Below are positions 17,827 through 27,208 of a stretch of DNA of 64,000 nucleotides, piece by piece (position 1 is the first letter of the stretch; the number at the start of each line of letters is the position of its first letter). This DNA is from Agarilytica sp033852175 (lineage in GTDB: Bacteria > Pseudomonadota > Gammaproteobacteria > Pseudomonadales > Cellvibrionaceae). The notes under the pieces were generated by a model that was given only the letters and a program-made list of their open reading frames with translations, made no database searches and had not been told where the DNA came from. The DNA lies in the NCBI GenBank assembly GCA_033852175.1, contig JAWSUY010000001.1, positions 310,001 through 374,000 on the forward strand, given 5' to 3'. Made by a program: the position numbers and the translations under genes.

Positions 17827-20097
17827 TTAACGCGCTATTTTTGCTTTTCGAATCAACAGAACAAACTCATTACGATAGCCATATTCATCGCGGCCACGTG
17901 TATCCAAAGCCATTTCAATCGCGTCATCGAATTTCCACTCTCCCATATACTTGTCATTCTTAAGCAGTTGCGCAAAGCCTGCAACGGCTGCGGAAAAATA
18001 GAACTCGCGCGCTCGCCAGCTCGTTTTATCGCTATGAAGATCAACTGTATTTTCAGCCGCTATGACTTGAGTCATTAGCGTTGACTCTGTCTCTTTCGGT
18101 AATTTGTAACGCAACTTCAGCAATGCATATTCACCAGCCTTACCTTCGCTCGCTTTACCATCATCTACACCTTTACTATCGGTATAGCGCGTTGGCTCTA
18201 TTAGCTGGCTCTTTGCACCAACGGGTGTAATTTCATATAAAGCTGTGACCGTATGCCCGGAACCAATATCTCCCGCATCAACCTTATCGTTATTAAAATC
18301 TTCACGAGCCAGTGCACGAGTTTCATAACCAATAAGCCGGTACTCAGCAACGGTAGCAGGATTAAATTCTATTTGAATTTTGACATCTTTTGCGATGGTA
18401 AATAAAGAAGACGTTGCTTCATTAACTAAAACCTTTTGGGCTTCGCCAAGGGAATCAATATACGCTGCAACACCATTACCATTTTGAGCCAAGACCTGCA
18501 TCATCGTGTCGTGGTAGTTACCTTGACCGAAGCCTAAAACAGAAAGGTAAATGCCGGTTTCTCGTTTACGCTCGACAAGTGTTTTAAGTTGCTCGGGGCT
18601 GGATACGCCGACGTTAAAATCGCCATCCGTCGCCAACAATATACGGTTAACAGCATTTTTATCAAAGTTCTGCTCCGCCAATTGATAGGCTAGACGAATA
18701 CCTTGGCCTCCAGCAGTTGACCCGCCTGCTTTCAAGCGAGAAAGGGCAGATAATATTTTTTGCTTGTCTTTGACTTTTGTTGGTTCCAAGACCGTACCTG
18801 CCGCACCAGCGTAAACAACAATGGCAACGGTATCATCTGGACGTAATTGGTCGAGTAATAGCACAAGCGATTGTTTGACCAAAGGCAATTTATTTCGCGA
18901 ATTCATGGAGCCTGAAACATCCAATAAAAATACCATATTGGATTTTGGCTGCTCGGCAATATCGTAACCTTTGATCCCTATATGGAGAAGCTTATTTCCG
19001 GCTTTCCATGGTGAATCACCGACTACGACATTCGTCGAAAAAGGCGCTGATTTATTTTTCGCTCCAGGATAGTCATAGTCGAAATAATTCAGAAACTCTT
19101 CAACACGAACCGCATCCGGGTTGGGCAAATAGCCCTGATTCAATCGTTGACGAACAAAGCTGTACGACGAGGTGTCGACGTCGACAGAGAAGGTTGAGAC
19201 AGGCTCGTCGGCAACCAATTTAACTGCATTAATATCTTTGTGTTCGAAGCGTTCACGCTGTTCCTGGGGCGCCTGCGCAAAATACTCATCGCTAAATCCT
19301 ACCGTTGTCCGCGACAGCTTTTGGGTAAGTAGCGTTTTGTCTTCAGGAACATGCGTTCGGGATCGGATACTCATAACATCGGCAGACGCCATTTGAAGGC
19401 TTGGTGCAACGAACAACTCTGACTCTACCGCACTATCATTATCACGACCACTACCTCCATCATTACTGACTTGGCGAATGTGTTTTTTCGGTTCTGCCGC
19501 CAACGCAGGCATCGCGGAAGACGCACTGTTATCAGCCGAAACCGCATCCGCTAAAACAATAACCTCCTGTGAGGTTTCACTTCTTCTGGCCGAAGACGCC
19601 ATCAACTCTTCTTTTGCCTTAACTCGCACGCCTTTGCCTAAGCGGTCTAGTTTTCCGACCGTTACCTCTATTGTCCTGGGGGCTTCCTCAGCAGGCTTCG
19701 CACCTACGCTGTACTCCGCAATGATTCCGGCAAGATCTTCATCTATCGCTATCTCATCCGTCGGGTTAAACGGCAGCGGGTTTCTCAGCACGATAAAACC
19801 TGCAAACAATGCCACCGACACTCCAGCAAACGATCCGTATATCCATTTTTCTACTTTACTTTTTATTTCATTTTTCATCACATCTCTCCAATCAAAACTT
19901 GCTAACTTTTTGATAGGACGTAAAGCGCTGAAAAATCCTTGGTGATCATCGGCTTTATTTTCACCCTTTTCTGGTGATGCGGCTTGCGCCTTGGAAAATT
20001 CAGCCATCGCCAAATTAATTGCCCGTTTTTTTGCATTCGAATCAATCTTCACATCTTGGTTTTGATTGAATAGTTTTTCGAGGTCTTGCTCGTTCAT
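17827..20097 (-). CDS. Membrane-anchored von Willebrand factor A protein (YfbK-like), putative anti-sigma partner
   Basis: 756 residues. Residues 1-85 are charged and probably cytoplasmic. One transmembrane helix follows (~W-I-Y-G-S-F-A-G-V to I-V-L, 88-107). The rest would be periplasmic: a low-complexity region (110-300), then a vWA domain with MIDAS motif D-V-S-G-S (Asp393) and A-T-D-G-D, and a C-terminal DUF3520-like region ending in a conserved G-R-D-E-Y-G-Y-R segment. The start overlaps the stop of an ECF sigma gene (ATGA). That overlap and the cytoplasmic-TM-periplasmic layout suggest the N-terminus holds the sigma factor while the MIDAS domain senses a ligand. This is inference; the N-terminus is not a recognised zinc anti-sigma domain. 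Confidence 0.85.
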   Translation of the reverse strand: MNEQDLEKLFNQNQDVKIDSNAKKRAINLAMAEFSKAQAASPEKGENKADDHQGFFSALRPIKKLASFDWRDVMKNEIKSKVEKWIYGSFAGVSVALFAGFIVLRNPLPFNPTDEIAIDEDLAGIIAEYSVGAKPAEEAPRTIEVTVGKLDRLGKGVRVKAKEELMASSARRSETSQEVIVLADAVSADNSASSAMPALAAEPKKHIRQVSNDGGSGRDNDSAVESELFVAPSLQMASADVMSIRSRTHVPEDKTLLTQKLSRTTVGFSDEYFAQAPQEQRERFEHKDINAVKLVADEPVSTFSVDVDTSSYSFVRQRLNQGYLPNPDAVRVEEFLNYFDYDYPGAKNKSAPFSTNVVVGDSPWKAGNKLLHIGIKGYDIAEQPKSNMVFLLDVSGSMNSRNKLPLVKQSLVLLLDQLRPDDTVAIVVYAGAAGTVLEPTKVKDKQKILSALSRLKAGGSTAGGQGIRLAYQLAEQNFDKNAVNRILLATDGDFNVGVSSPEQLKTLVERKRETGIYLSVLGFGQGNYHDTMMQVLAQNGNGVAAYIDSLGEAQKVLVNEATSSLFTIAKDVKIQIEFNPATVAEYRLIGYETRALAREDFNNDKVDAGDIGSGHTVTALYEITPVGAKSQLIEPTRYTDSKGVDDGKASEGKAGEYALLKLRYKLPKETESTLMTQVIAAENTVDLHSDKTSWRAREFYFSAAVAGFAQLLKNDKYMGEWKFDDAIEMALDTRGRDEYGYRNEFVLLIRKAKIAR

Positions 20098-20636
20098 AAA
20101 TGACCCCTTTCATCTTTTTCAAATTCAGTTAATTTATTACGCACATTATGTATACGCCAGGATACGGTGCTTTCTTTAACGTTCAGCACTTTGGCGGCTT
20201 CACCATGAGAAAGCCCTTCACCAAAAACCAACAGTAACGTTTCTTTAAATTCGGAACCGAGTAACTCTACCCAAGCCAGTAGCTGACCTAGGTACACAGC
20301 AATATCAGCTTTATCTTCGGTCATACTGGAAAGAACATTGGCATCCTCAGCACTCGGCTCTTCGGTGACATGTCTTTGCTGCTGGCGCTGCCAGTCTTTG
20401 GCGCAATTAATGACTAGGCGATATAACCAAGTGGAAAATTTTGACTCATGATTAAATTGTTTGAGATTAGCCGCGATTTTAATACACGCCTGCTGCGCGA
20501 CATCTTCAGCATCGCAGGTATTACCACACCATTTGTAGGAAAATCGATAAATCGTCGAATAACGCTCGTCGAGCAATTGCTCGAAGGCTCGAGAATCTCC
20601 GCCTTGTGCGGCTCGAATCAACTCGGACTCACCCAT
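20094..20636 (-). CDS. ECF-type RNA polymerase sigma factor
   Basis: 180 residues with region 2 (F-E-Q-L-L-D-E-R-Y-S-T-I-Y-R-F near 18-33 and D-A-E-D-V-A-Q-Q-A near 42-50) and region 4 helix-turn-helix (L-S-H-G-E-A-A-K-V-L-N-V-K-E-S-T-V-S-W near 142-160). It overlaps the downstream vWA gene by 4 bp, the usual sign of a sigma/anti-sigma operon. A C-terminal charged tail follows region 4. Its regulon and own promoter are not evident; the 230-bp upstream gap shows nothing I can name. Confidence 0.93.
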   Translation of the reverse strand: MGESELIRAAQGGDSRAFEQLLDERYSTIYRFSYKWCGNTCDAEDVAQQACIKIAANLKQFNHESKFSTWLYRLVINCAKDWQRQQQRHVTEEPSAEDANVLSSMTEDKADIAVYLGQLLAWVELLGSEFKETLLLVFGEGLSHGEAAKVLNVKESTVSWRIHNVRNKLTEFEKDERGHL

Positions 20637-20866
20637 ATATGAACATGCTCAACACGTTGTTGTTTACCGGTGTAAATTAGTAGTTTTATGATAAGACGCG
20701 GATCGACAGTATTTCCTTTGTGGAAATTTTAATTATTTTCAATGTCATTTTTTTCTTACAGAGAAACTAAGCTTACGCCCACTAAAAAGTGACCATATCG
20801 ACGTAAAATTTGACCATCAATCTGACCGAGATAGGCATCATACATCGGTAAGCGCTACTGAAATCC

Positions 20867-22492
20867 CTAGGGCTGGATGATAGCGTTATTTAAACCCGGA
20901 TACTCGCGGGGTAAACGCAGTCCTGATAATATCCCCACTTTGGATTTTTGCGACGACTTAACAAGGGCTTTAGAACTGCTGGGCAAAGCAGGACAACTAC
21001 CGTCATCCCGATATTGTAACGCTGCAGCCAACAATGCCTCTTCAGGATCACCCAGTAGATGCTCAAAATCATCCTCAACCCGGCACCCCGGTACGGAAAC
21101 GCCTGGCGCGTTTGGAATGTTCGAGGGCGAAAAGCCATCGGGGTATTCACCAAAGTTATCAGCATTAACGCCAGCAAATTGAACCGTGAAATAGGTTGTC
21201 CCGCAATTGTCTTGCGGGAAGAAGCCATAGGGCTTTCCACAGGTTGTATCGCCGATCAAGACGACATCCACATCAATCCCCATCAAACCATTGATAATCG
21301 CTTCACTGGCAGAGCAGGTTCCACCTGTCGTCAAAATATAAACCGTCGATAAGTTTAATGTCGGTAGGTCGATGCCCGCATTAAGATCCTCAGAAAAACC
21401 TAAGCTCTCCGAATGAAAAGGAATGGGACTACCTGACGATTGCTTGTCGTTAAACGCCAAGCGGTAGAAGGTGTCGCCATTGGATTGACTACCCGCGACC
21501 ATATACCCCACCTGCCCAGCAATGGCGAGAAGACCTCCACCGTTGTAACGTAAGTCCAAAATGAGATCGCTAACGCCACTGCCCTGCAACGAAGTAAACG
21601 CATCGTAGAGGTGTCGTTCCGCTGGACGAATATGAGAATTAAAGTGAACATACCCGACACCACCAGATGCTGTATCGATTGTTGTCACGGCCTTAACGGG
21701 GACTGATTCAATGTTGGCTGACGTTAGCGTTAGCTCCACTGCGGTATTGGAACCAACCGGTAAGAAATCGAAGGTGTGATCTTCTTCCAATGCAGGAGGG
21801 TACAAACCATTATTGAGGGTGTCCACGTCGCCACCAGAGACAAGGTCCTCGCCATCAATCGTAACTATCTCCATGCCTCTTTCAACCCCAGCAACGGCTG
21901 CTGGAGAGCCCGGCACAACGTCGCGCACGATTAAGAGCCTAGGGACATTGACCGATGCAAAGACCAAATTCATCCCATAACCAAAGGTCTCTCCACTCAC
22001 GGTTCGAGTCAGGTAATTTGCGGTATTTTCTGAAAAGTGGAAATTATCCTTCAGGCGATTTGAAGGCGTCCTTTCCATTGTTTTAAGCTCATCGAAATAT
22101 TCAGCCGTGGTAAACAAGTTGGGGTCTTGATCCACCACTTCGTCATACCAAAAATAAAGGTCATTGGTCCAAGAACGGAGGTAAAAATTTTCATGCGCAA
22201 CGGATCCCAACTCATCAGGAAAGGGTCTATTTTCGTCAAAAGGGTTGGGGCCAGTGCGAGGATCTGCGCACATTGCCTGATATGCTGCTTTATCAAAAAA
22301 AACACCAGACTGCCACGTCAGCAGCTCATTTCCACTGGGAACTATGGTGCCAGCATCGCCACTTAACAGGCCCTCGTCACTACCGCCACCACAACTTGAG
22401 ACAGCTATTATAAGTACCCAAAAAACAGATATGCGCGGAATAAAAAGACAGGATATATTCAATACAATTGCCAAGTCAGAAATCCTTTTCAT
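20867..22492 (-). CDS. S41 family peptidase, predicted lipoprotein
   Basis: About 541 residues from ATG 22492; another ATG 36 bp upstream is possible and neither has a clear ribosome binding site. A hydrophobic segment ends in V-S-S-C-G-G-G-S, a lipobox with a Ser/Gly-rich spacer, so the enzyme is probably tethered in the envelope. Next come an N-terminal helical region, a PDZ-like segment (G-M-E-I-V-T-I-D-G-E) and the tail-specific protease core with L-I-L-D-L-R-Y-N-G-G-G and the serine motif G-G-T-C-S-A-S-E (near 394). The G-D-T-T-C-G-K-P-Y-G loop supplies the expected lysine. Targets are unknown. Confidence 0.88.
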   Translation of the reverse strand: MKRISDLAIVLNISCLFIPRISVFWVLIIAVSSCGGGSDEGLLSGDAGTIVPSGNELLTWQSGVFFDKAAYQAMCADPRTGPNPFDENRPFPDELGSVAHENFYLRSWTNDLYFWYDEVVDQDPNLFTTAEYFDELKTMERTPSNRLKDNFHFSENTANYLTRTVSGETFGYGMNLVFASVNVPRLLIVRDVVPGSPAAVAGVERGMEIVTIDGEDLVSGGDVDTLNNGLYPPALEEDHTFDFLPVGSNTAVELTLTSANIESVPVKAVTTIDTASGGVGYVHFNSHIRPAERHLYDAFTSLQGSGVSDLILDLRYNGGGLLAIAGQVGYMVAGSQSNGDTFYRLAFNDKQSSGSPIPFHSESLGFSEDLNAGIDLPTLNLSTVYILTTGGTCSASEAIINGLMGIDVDVVLIGDTTCGKPYGFFPQDNCGTTYFTVQFAGVNADNFGEYPDGFSPSNIPNAPGVSVPGCRVEDDFEHLLGDPEEALLAAALQYRDDGSCPALPSSSKALVKSSQKSKVGILSGLRLPREYPGLNNAIIQP

Positions 22493-22674
22493 GAACGACC
22501 ATTTTGTATTGCCCTTTAAAACTACCATGAACCACCACCACGCAAAATTAAGCTATCACATTCGATAACCTACACCTGATAACCCACTCTTAGTAACCCA
22601 CTCCCACAGAGGATGATGGCTGTTACTCTCATGGCACATAAACTAGCCAGTCTTTCCAGTATAGACCCACCTTT

Positions 22675-23157
22675 CTACTGCGGCTTCAATATATCCTGCC
22701 ACCAATTCAGCGGGGTTTCACCATCTGCAGGGTCATAAACATTACCGTATACCCAAGCACTCTCGGTTTCTTCGCCGACATGATCATTTAGGATCTTCTC
22801 GATCGCCTCAAAACCACAACTCACATGAATACTAAAAACCAGCAAACGTTCATTTTCGTGGTCTAAAGCGCCACCCAACTTCTCAAACAAGGGGCGAACA
22901 TCTTCACAGAGCTGTTCAATATCTTCACGAGCAAAGATGCGAATGCACAGATTCCCTGAGCGCTTAATTAGTTCAAATGATTTTTCTTTTTCCTTCAGGG
23001 AGATTTGATCACCCTTTGCCAAACCTTTAATAAAGGCCGGTGAGCGCAATAAAACAAAGCTCCCATCGTCAGCCTTAACAACCTGCAATTGTTCCGCCAC
23101 AGGGCTGCCATCAGCCCGCGTACCCGCAAACATTTCTATAACACTCACACCGCTCAT
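22675..23157 (-). CDS. DUF4265-like protein of unknown function
   Basis: 160 residues, soluble, no signal peptide. The segment V-K-A-D-D-G-S-F-V-L-L-R-S-P-A-F-I-K-G-L-A-K-G-D resembles the DUF4265 core, where a short beta-rich stretch ends in G-L-x-x-G-D. A C-terminal W-V-Y-G-N-V-Y-D-P-A-D-G-E-T-P-L-N-W-W segment follows. Such proteins are often found near SMI1/KNR4-type genes, but here it stands alone between two peptidase genes. I assign no function. Confidence 0.6.
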   Translation of the reverse strand: MSGVSVIEMFAGTRADGSPVAEQLQVVKADDGSFVLLRSPAFIKGLAKGDQISLKEKEKSFELIKRSGNLCIRIFAREDIEQLCEDVRPLFEKLGGALDHENERLLVFSIHVSCGFEAIEKILNDHVGEETESAWVYGNVYDPADGETPLNWWQDILKPQ

Positions 23158-23286
23158 TAATACACTACCTATCGTTTTACGCTTCCGTTACCATTGCCCG
23201 CCGTTACGGCTCGGTCAATATAGTTCTATCAATGCCCATCCGATAAACATCAACCGTAGACCCCATTTATTAACTAGGAAACTCAC

Positions 23287-24573
23287 ATGCGTTTTATTGT
23301 TTTGTTGACCGCAACACTGACCCTAACGGGCCTATCAAGTTGCGCGGTGAACCCTGTCACAGGCAAGACAGAATTGTCAATAATTTCCACCTCCAGTGAG
23401 ATCGCTATTGGGCATAAAAACTACATGCCCTACCAACAGCAACAAGGCGGCCAATATACAGTTGATCCAGCCCTCGGCCAATACGTCAATAAAGTCGGAC
23501 AGGCTTTGGCGCAACTCAGTGATAGCCCAAACCTACCCTATGAATTTGTTGTACTGAACAACAGCGTTCCCAATGCTTGGGCCTTACCTGGGGGAAAGAT
23601 TGCCATTAACCGTGGCCTATTGATCGAATTGAAAGACGAAGCTCAGCTAGCTGCCGTTCTAGGTCACGAGATTGTTCACGTGGCAGGCAAGCACGGCGTA
23701 CAAAAAATGCAGCAAGCACAGCTATTAGGACTAGGCGTATTGGCAACGAGCCTGCTCACTCAGGATAAAGATTACGGCCAAACAGCAACGATAGGAGCCA
23801 ATATTGGAGCGGGTCTTTGGTCTGCCAAGTATGGACGCGATCAAGAACTGCAATCCGACGCCTTTGGCATGGCATATATGGCTAGAGCAGGTTACGAAAC
23901 CCAGGCAGCTATTGAGTTACAGGAAACCTTTGTGCGGCTATCCCAGCAGAAGGACCAAAAACAATGGTTACGAGGCTTATTTGCCAACCACCCGCCATCA
24001 CAGGAAAGAGTTGATAGAAACCGACAAACCGCAGCCAAGCTCGGGTTTATCGGCAAGCGTAATAAGAATGCATTCGAGCAAGCGATTAGCCAACTGCTCA
24101 AGGATCAAAAAGCCTACGACAAACATACAAACGCCCTTGCCAAGGCAGGGAATCAGCAATACAAGCCTGCACTCAAACTGCTAAACGAGGCCATTGCCAT
24201 TCAACCTAAAGAGGCAATCTTTCACCTTGCCCTGGGGCAAATTCTTTTCCAGCAGAAACATGATTCACATGCAGCCAAAGCATTTACCACAGCCAAAAAA
24301 CTCGACCCAAATTATTTCATGGGGTATCTGGGGCTAGGCCTGATCGAGAAAAAGCAAAAGCGTTATGGGCAAGCTAAACAAAGTCTACTCAGAAGTCAGT
24401 CCTTACTTCCGACACAAATGGCTAGTTACCACCTAGGCGAAATCGAGCTCGCAAACGGCAATAAGGACGAAGCAATACGATATTTTTCGGATGTCGCTCA
24501 ACAAGGTGGGAAGCTAGGTGAGAAAGCTCAAGGGCATTTGACGACATTGAGACCGGCCCCAGCGAATAGCTAG
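23287..24573 (+). CDS. M48 family metallopeptidase with TPR repeats, lipoprotein
   Basis: 428 residues. The signal peptide ends at the lipobox L-S-S-C-A-V-N-P, so it is an envelope lipoprotein. The zinc site is H127-E-I-V-H131 with the distal glutamate in E-L-Q-S-D-A-F-G-M (~185). From about 270 on there are TPR-like helical repeats. This is the BepA/YfgC-like layout, a protease-chaperone for outer-membrane protein assembly. The C-terminal TPR portion is shorter than BepA's. The stop codon lies within the terminal repeat of a large palindrome (24567-24736). Confidence 0.9.
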   Translation: MRFIVLLTATLTLTGLSSCAVNPVTGKTELSIISTSSEIAIGHKNYMPYQQQQGGQYTVDPALGQYVNKVGQALAQLSDSPNLPYEFVVLNNSVPNAWALPGGKIAINRGLLIELKDEAQLAAVLGHEIVHVAGKHGVQKMQQAQLLGLGVLATSLLTQDKDYGQTATIGANIGAGLWSAKYGRDQELQSDAFGMAYMARAGYETQAAIELQETFVRLSQQKDQKQWLRGLFANHPPSQERVDRNRQTAAKLGFIGKRNKNAFEQAISQLLKDQKAYDKHTNALAKAGNQQYKPALKLLNEAIAIQPKEAIFHLALGQILFQQKHDSHAAKAFTTAKKLDPNYFMGYLGLGLIEKKQKRYGQAKQSLLRSQSLLPTQMASYHLGEIELANGNKDEAIRYFSDVAQQGGKLGEKAQGHLTTLRPAPANS

Positions 24574-24736
24574 TGCCTGTCCAGAAATGGCTCGTTGCGA
24601 GAACGAATTTAAAATGTCAGTTTTGCATCACAAGATATAGGCGTTTGGTTATTTCAAACAACTACATCTTGTGGTGTGAAAATGGCGTTTTAAATTCGAT
24701 CGCAGCAGAGCCCTATTTCCGGATGGGCACTAGCTA
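24567..24736. repeat. Large imperfect palindrome, dispersed repeat copy 1
   Basis: A ~170-bp inverted repeat with arms of about 75 bp. It begins TAGCTAGTGCC (24567-24577) and ends GGCACTAGCTA (24726-24736); inside, CGAATTTAAAATG faces GTTTTAAATTCG and ATCACAAGATATAG faces CTACATCTTGTGGT around a ~20-nt loop. The same internal blocks recur at 59878-59972 and 63306-63343. There is no coding potential. It looks like a MITE-type or REP-type element. It overlaps the M48 peptidase stop codon. Confidence 0.75.
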
Positions 24737-24776
24737 GGTAGACGTAAGGCTTCGCCGGAGTATTAAGACAAAACCG

Positions 24777-24998
24777 CTAGCAGGCGAAATTGCCTCCTTT
24801 ACGGCGACGCTCGCATTCTTTACGGATATTCTCACAAGCCGTAACCTTGCCCGGAGAGGTAGGGCTGCGCTGAACACACTCATCCCGCTTTGCCACTAAT
24901 TCTTGGTTTGGCATACCTTTCATTCCGCCATCACAAGCACTCAGTCCAAACAACATTAGCGTCACCATGAGAATGAGTTTGTGAGGGTGAGTTTTCAT
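24777..24998 (-). CDS. Small predicted lipoprotein
   Basis: 73 residues. The signal peptide (hydrophobic L-I-L-M-V-T-L-M-L-F-G) ends at lipobox L-S-A-C-D-G-G, giving a ~52-residue mature lipoprotein. It has three further cysteines (about C42, C55, C62) and one at the last position, set in a basic E-C-E-R-R-R-K-G-G stretch, suggestive of disulfides. I do not recognise a family. It sits alone between the palindrome and the porin gene. Confidence 0.65.
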   Translation of the reverse strand: MKTHPHKLILMVTLMLFGLSACDGGMKGMPNQELVAKRDECVQRSPTSPGKVTACENIRKECERRRKGGNFAC

Positions 24999-25157
24999 GG
25001 CGTAGCTCCAAAGGCTGAGATGTTTATTTTTAGTGTAGCTTATACACTTAAGTCCTGAAGAAAATATTTTACCGACAGATAGGATCTAACTGCCAAATCG
25101 GATAGCAAGCGGCCATTCAGAATCAGTATTATTATGCGCTCACTCAATTGATAGACG

Positions 25158-25178
25158 AAAAAAAGGGGCTTTCGCCCC
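25158..25178 (-). terminator. Rho-independent terminator of the porin gene
   Basis: On the minus strand GGGGC-GAAA-GCCCC is followed by seven T residues, 27 bp after the porin stop: a textbook intrinsic terminator. Confidence 0.9.
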
Positions 25179-25204
25179 AGAATGCATCCATGAAAAAGAT
25201 GTAT

Positions 25205-26176
25205 TTAAAACTTTAGCTCTACACCCACACCAAGATAGTTATCGTCACGCCCATCATCTTGCGTGCCCTCAAAAGCCTCTCGATCAACATGATCTGACTC
25301 ATTTCTTGTGTAGTAAGAAAATACTTTAAGCTGCTTAGCCAGCGTGTAATCAACACCAATACTTAAACTTTGCCCATCGTCTTCGTTAATATCCGAAAGG
25401 CCGTACTGCGCGTTTAACGCAAGCTTGTTTATTTTGTATTGGAATGAAATAAACACCGCTTCCGCGTCATCACCTGACGCATTATCAACCGACTCTAAAA
25501 GCCCGCCGACCTGAAAATCCGAAAAATTATATTGAGCTACAAAACGAAGGACGTCAATATCTTCAGCTTCTACATCTTGATCCAATGCCGCAGCCAAATA
25601 GAGGCCGTTCTGGTCAAAAGTGATCGACGCTGAGACGCCATCTTCCTCACCATCCTCTTCACTCGAAATCAATGCTGCTGTTGCGATAAAACTGCCAAAC
25701 TTAGGCGATTGATAACTGACAACATTGCTTGCACGGTTATCATGTTCAGTAATGATATGTTTAATATCGCCCTCAAGATCGTTAAAGAGATCCACTTTGT
25801 TTTGCGCCTCTTTAAGAGGAGTGTCAAACCTGCCGACTTTTACCGTACCAAAGCCACCTTTTAAGCCAACAAAGATATTACGCTGAGAAAACGTTTCACC
25901 GTCTTTATCATCACCGTCATCAAACTGAACTTCAAATTCAGCTTGATAGATAGCCTCTAAGCCACCTTCAATTTTTAAGCTGCCTTTTACTCCGACGCGA
26001 GAAGCATTACTCTTAACTTCGGTCGTACTCTCTTCGACACGAGCACCACCATCATCAACATAATCTTCGTCAGCAAATTGATACGAAACGTTCGCTTTTC
26101 CGTATAGCGTTGGCTCTGCAAACACAGAGAGTGAAAGACCGGCACAAATGAATACTGTCAAAAATTGCTTCTTCAT
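25205..26176 (-). CDS. Outer-membrane porin
   Basis: 323 residues. A cleavable signal peptide (M-K-K-Q-F-L-T-V ... S-V-F-A | E-P-T) is followed by L-Y-G-K-A-N-V-S-Y, the first strand typical of general trimeric Gram-negative porins. Alternating amphipathic strands rich in Asp/Glu loops continue to a terminal aromatic residue (G-V-G-V-E-L-K-F), the outer-membrane insertion signal. Many acidic loops suggest cation preference, which is inference. It is monocistronic with its own terminator and is divergent from the TRAP genes, with a 455-bp shared upstream region. Confidence 0.92.
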   Translation of the reverse strand: MKKQFLTVFICAGLSLSVFAEPTLYGKANVSYQFADEDYVDDGGARVEESTTEVKSNASRVGVKGSLKIEGGLEAIYQAEFEVQFDDGDDKDGETFSQRNIFVGLKGGFGTVKVGRFDTPLKEAQNKVDLFNDLEGDIKHIITEHDNRASNVVSYQSPKFGSFIATAALISSEEDGEEDGVSASITFDQNGLYLAAALDQDVEAEDIDVLRFVAQYNFSDFQVGGLLESVDNASGDDAEAVFISFQYKINKLALNAQYGLSDINEDDGQSLSIGVDYTLAKQLKVFSYYTRNESDHVDREAFEGTQDDGRDDNYLGVGVELKF

Positions 26177-26631
26177 TAACCCTCCAAAATCATGCTTAAA
26201 ACGATAAAAACGTTAATAGTGAATACTTCGCTTCTGAACGGCTGTAGTTGGTAGAAGCAGCCCAAAAAATAAGGTGTTGGATTTCAACGGGCGCAAGGTA
26301 AACAGTTGCACCATAGTATGCAAGCCTGAAAAAGAATTAAATTCAAACTCGCCTTTCAATACCGACAAAATCGATATATTACGTCCCTATAACGCAGCAC
26401 AACAACAAAACAGCTCTGAAATCATTCCGTAGATTATACGATCATTCACACAAACCCCACGATACAGATTGGCCAAATACAGGCCGTAAATTAAAACAAC
26501 AACCAATTCCTTTGAATTTGACGACAACCTTCCCTCTCGCATCTTGCGCAAACCCCATATAGCACTTGCACGGGAACGCTTGCCCTCTATACTTCACCCT
26601 TTATTTAAACCTATGCGCCAATTTAGCGACA
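26177..26631. other. Divergent control region between the porin and dctQM
   Basis: 455 bp without a gene I would call. AT-rich, with AACAACAA-type A-rich motifs near 26401 and 26493, which match the AANAAYAA pattern of Hfq/Crc sites but lie well upstream of the dctQ start. A small symmetrical AACGATAAAAACGTT lies just upstream of the porin. No promoter is clear enough to mark. Confidence 0.35.
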
Positions 26632-27177
26632 ATGCCGATGAGAACGTTTTTTCACACCCTCAATAAAGCCCAGCGTGCGCTCAACGAGACACTGGGTAAA
26701 GTTCTGTCCTGGAGCCTTGCACTCATGGCGCTGATCGTCGTGGGCATTGTGCTAGCGCGAGCGATATTCAATATTGGCTCTATCGCAATACAGGAGTCGA
26801 TAAATTACCTGCATGCGGCTGTGTTTTTGCTTTTACTCACCTACGCTGCACAACATGGCGCCCACGTGAGAGTGGATGTGTTTTATCGAAATTTTTCAGA
26901 CAATACAAAATCCTGGGTAAATGCCATTGGCGCTATTCTGTTCCTGCTCCCGTTTTCCATTTTTTTGACTGCCATAAGCTGGCAGTTCGTAATTGACTCA
27001 TGGTCAATACTCGAAGGTTCGTCTAATTCAGGTGGACTTCCCACCGTATTTATTCTCAAAACATTCATTCCTATATCGGGGATTCTTCTCGGCATTTACG
27101 GTTTTTCTCAAGCCCTAAGTGAGCTAGTAAAGCTGACGTTTAAAGACGAATACCCCAGCGATGAAAAAAACACTTAA
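26632..27177 (+). CDS. dctQ: TRAP transporter small permease (DctQ)
   Basis: 181 residues taken from ATG 26632 (M-P-M-R-T-F-F); an in-frame TTG upstream would add 22 unlikely residues. Four hydrophobic helices, with the DctQ pattern of a membrane segment carrying Q-E-S-I-N-Y near the second helix and H-V-R-V-D-V-F-Y after it. It forms the membrane complex with DctM and uses a sodium gradient to import organic acids. The dctM start follows 31 bp after. The solute-binding protein is not adjacent (see 31331-32473). Confidence 0.88.
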   Translation: MPMRTFFHTLNKAQRALNETLGKVLSWSLALMALIVVGIVLARAIFNIGSIAIQESINYLHAAVFLLLLTYAAQHGAHVRVDVFYRNFSDNTKSWVNAIGAILFLLPFSIFLTAISWQFVIDSWSILEGSSNSGGLPTVFILKTFIPISGILLGIYGFSQALSELVKLTFKDEYPSDEKNT

Positions 27178-27208
27178 TTTGTGATTCTATAAAATTCAGG
27201 AACTGCTT

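Noticed and set aside
26398..26500. Hfq/Crc-binding A-rich sites for dctQM
   Set aside because: The two AACAACAA matches lie over 130 bp upstream of the likely start, not at the ribosome binding site, and such motifs occur by chance in AT-rich DNA.
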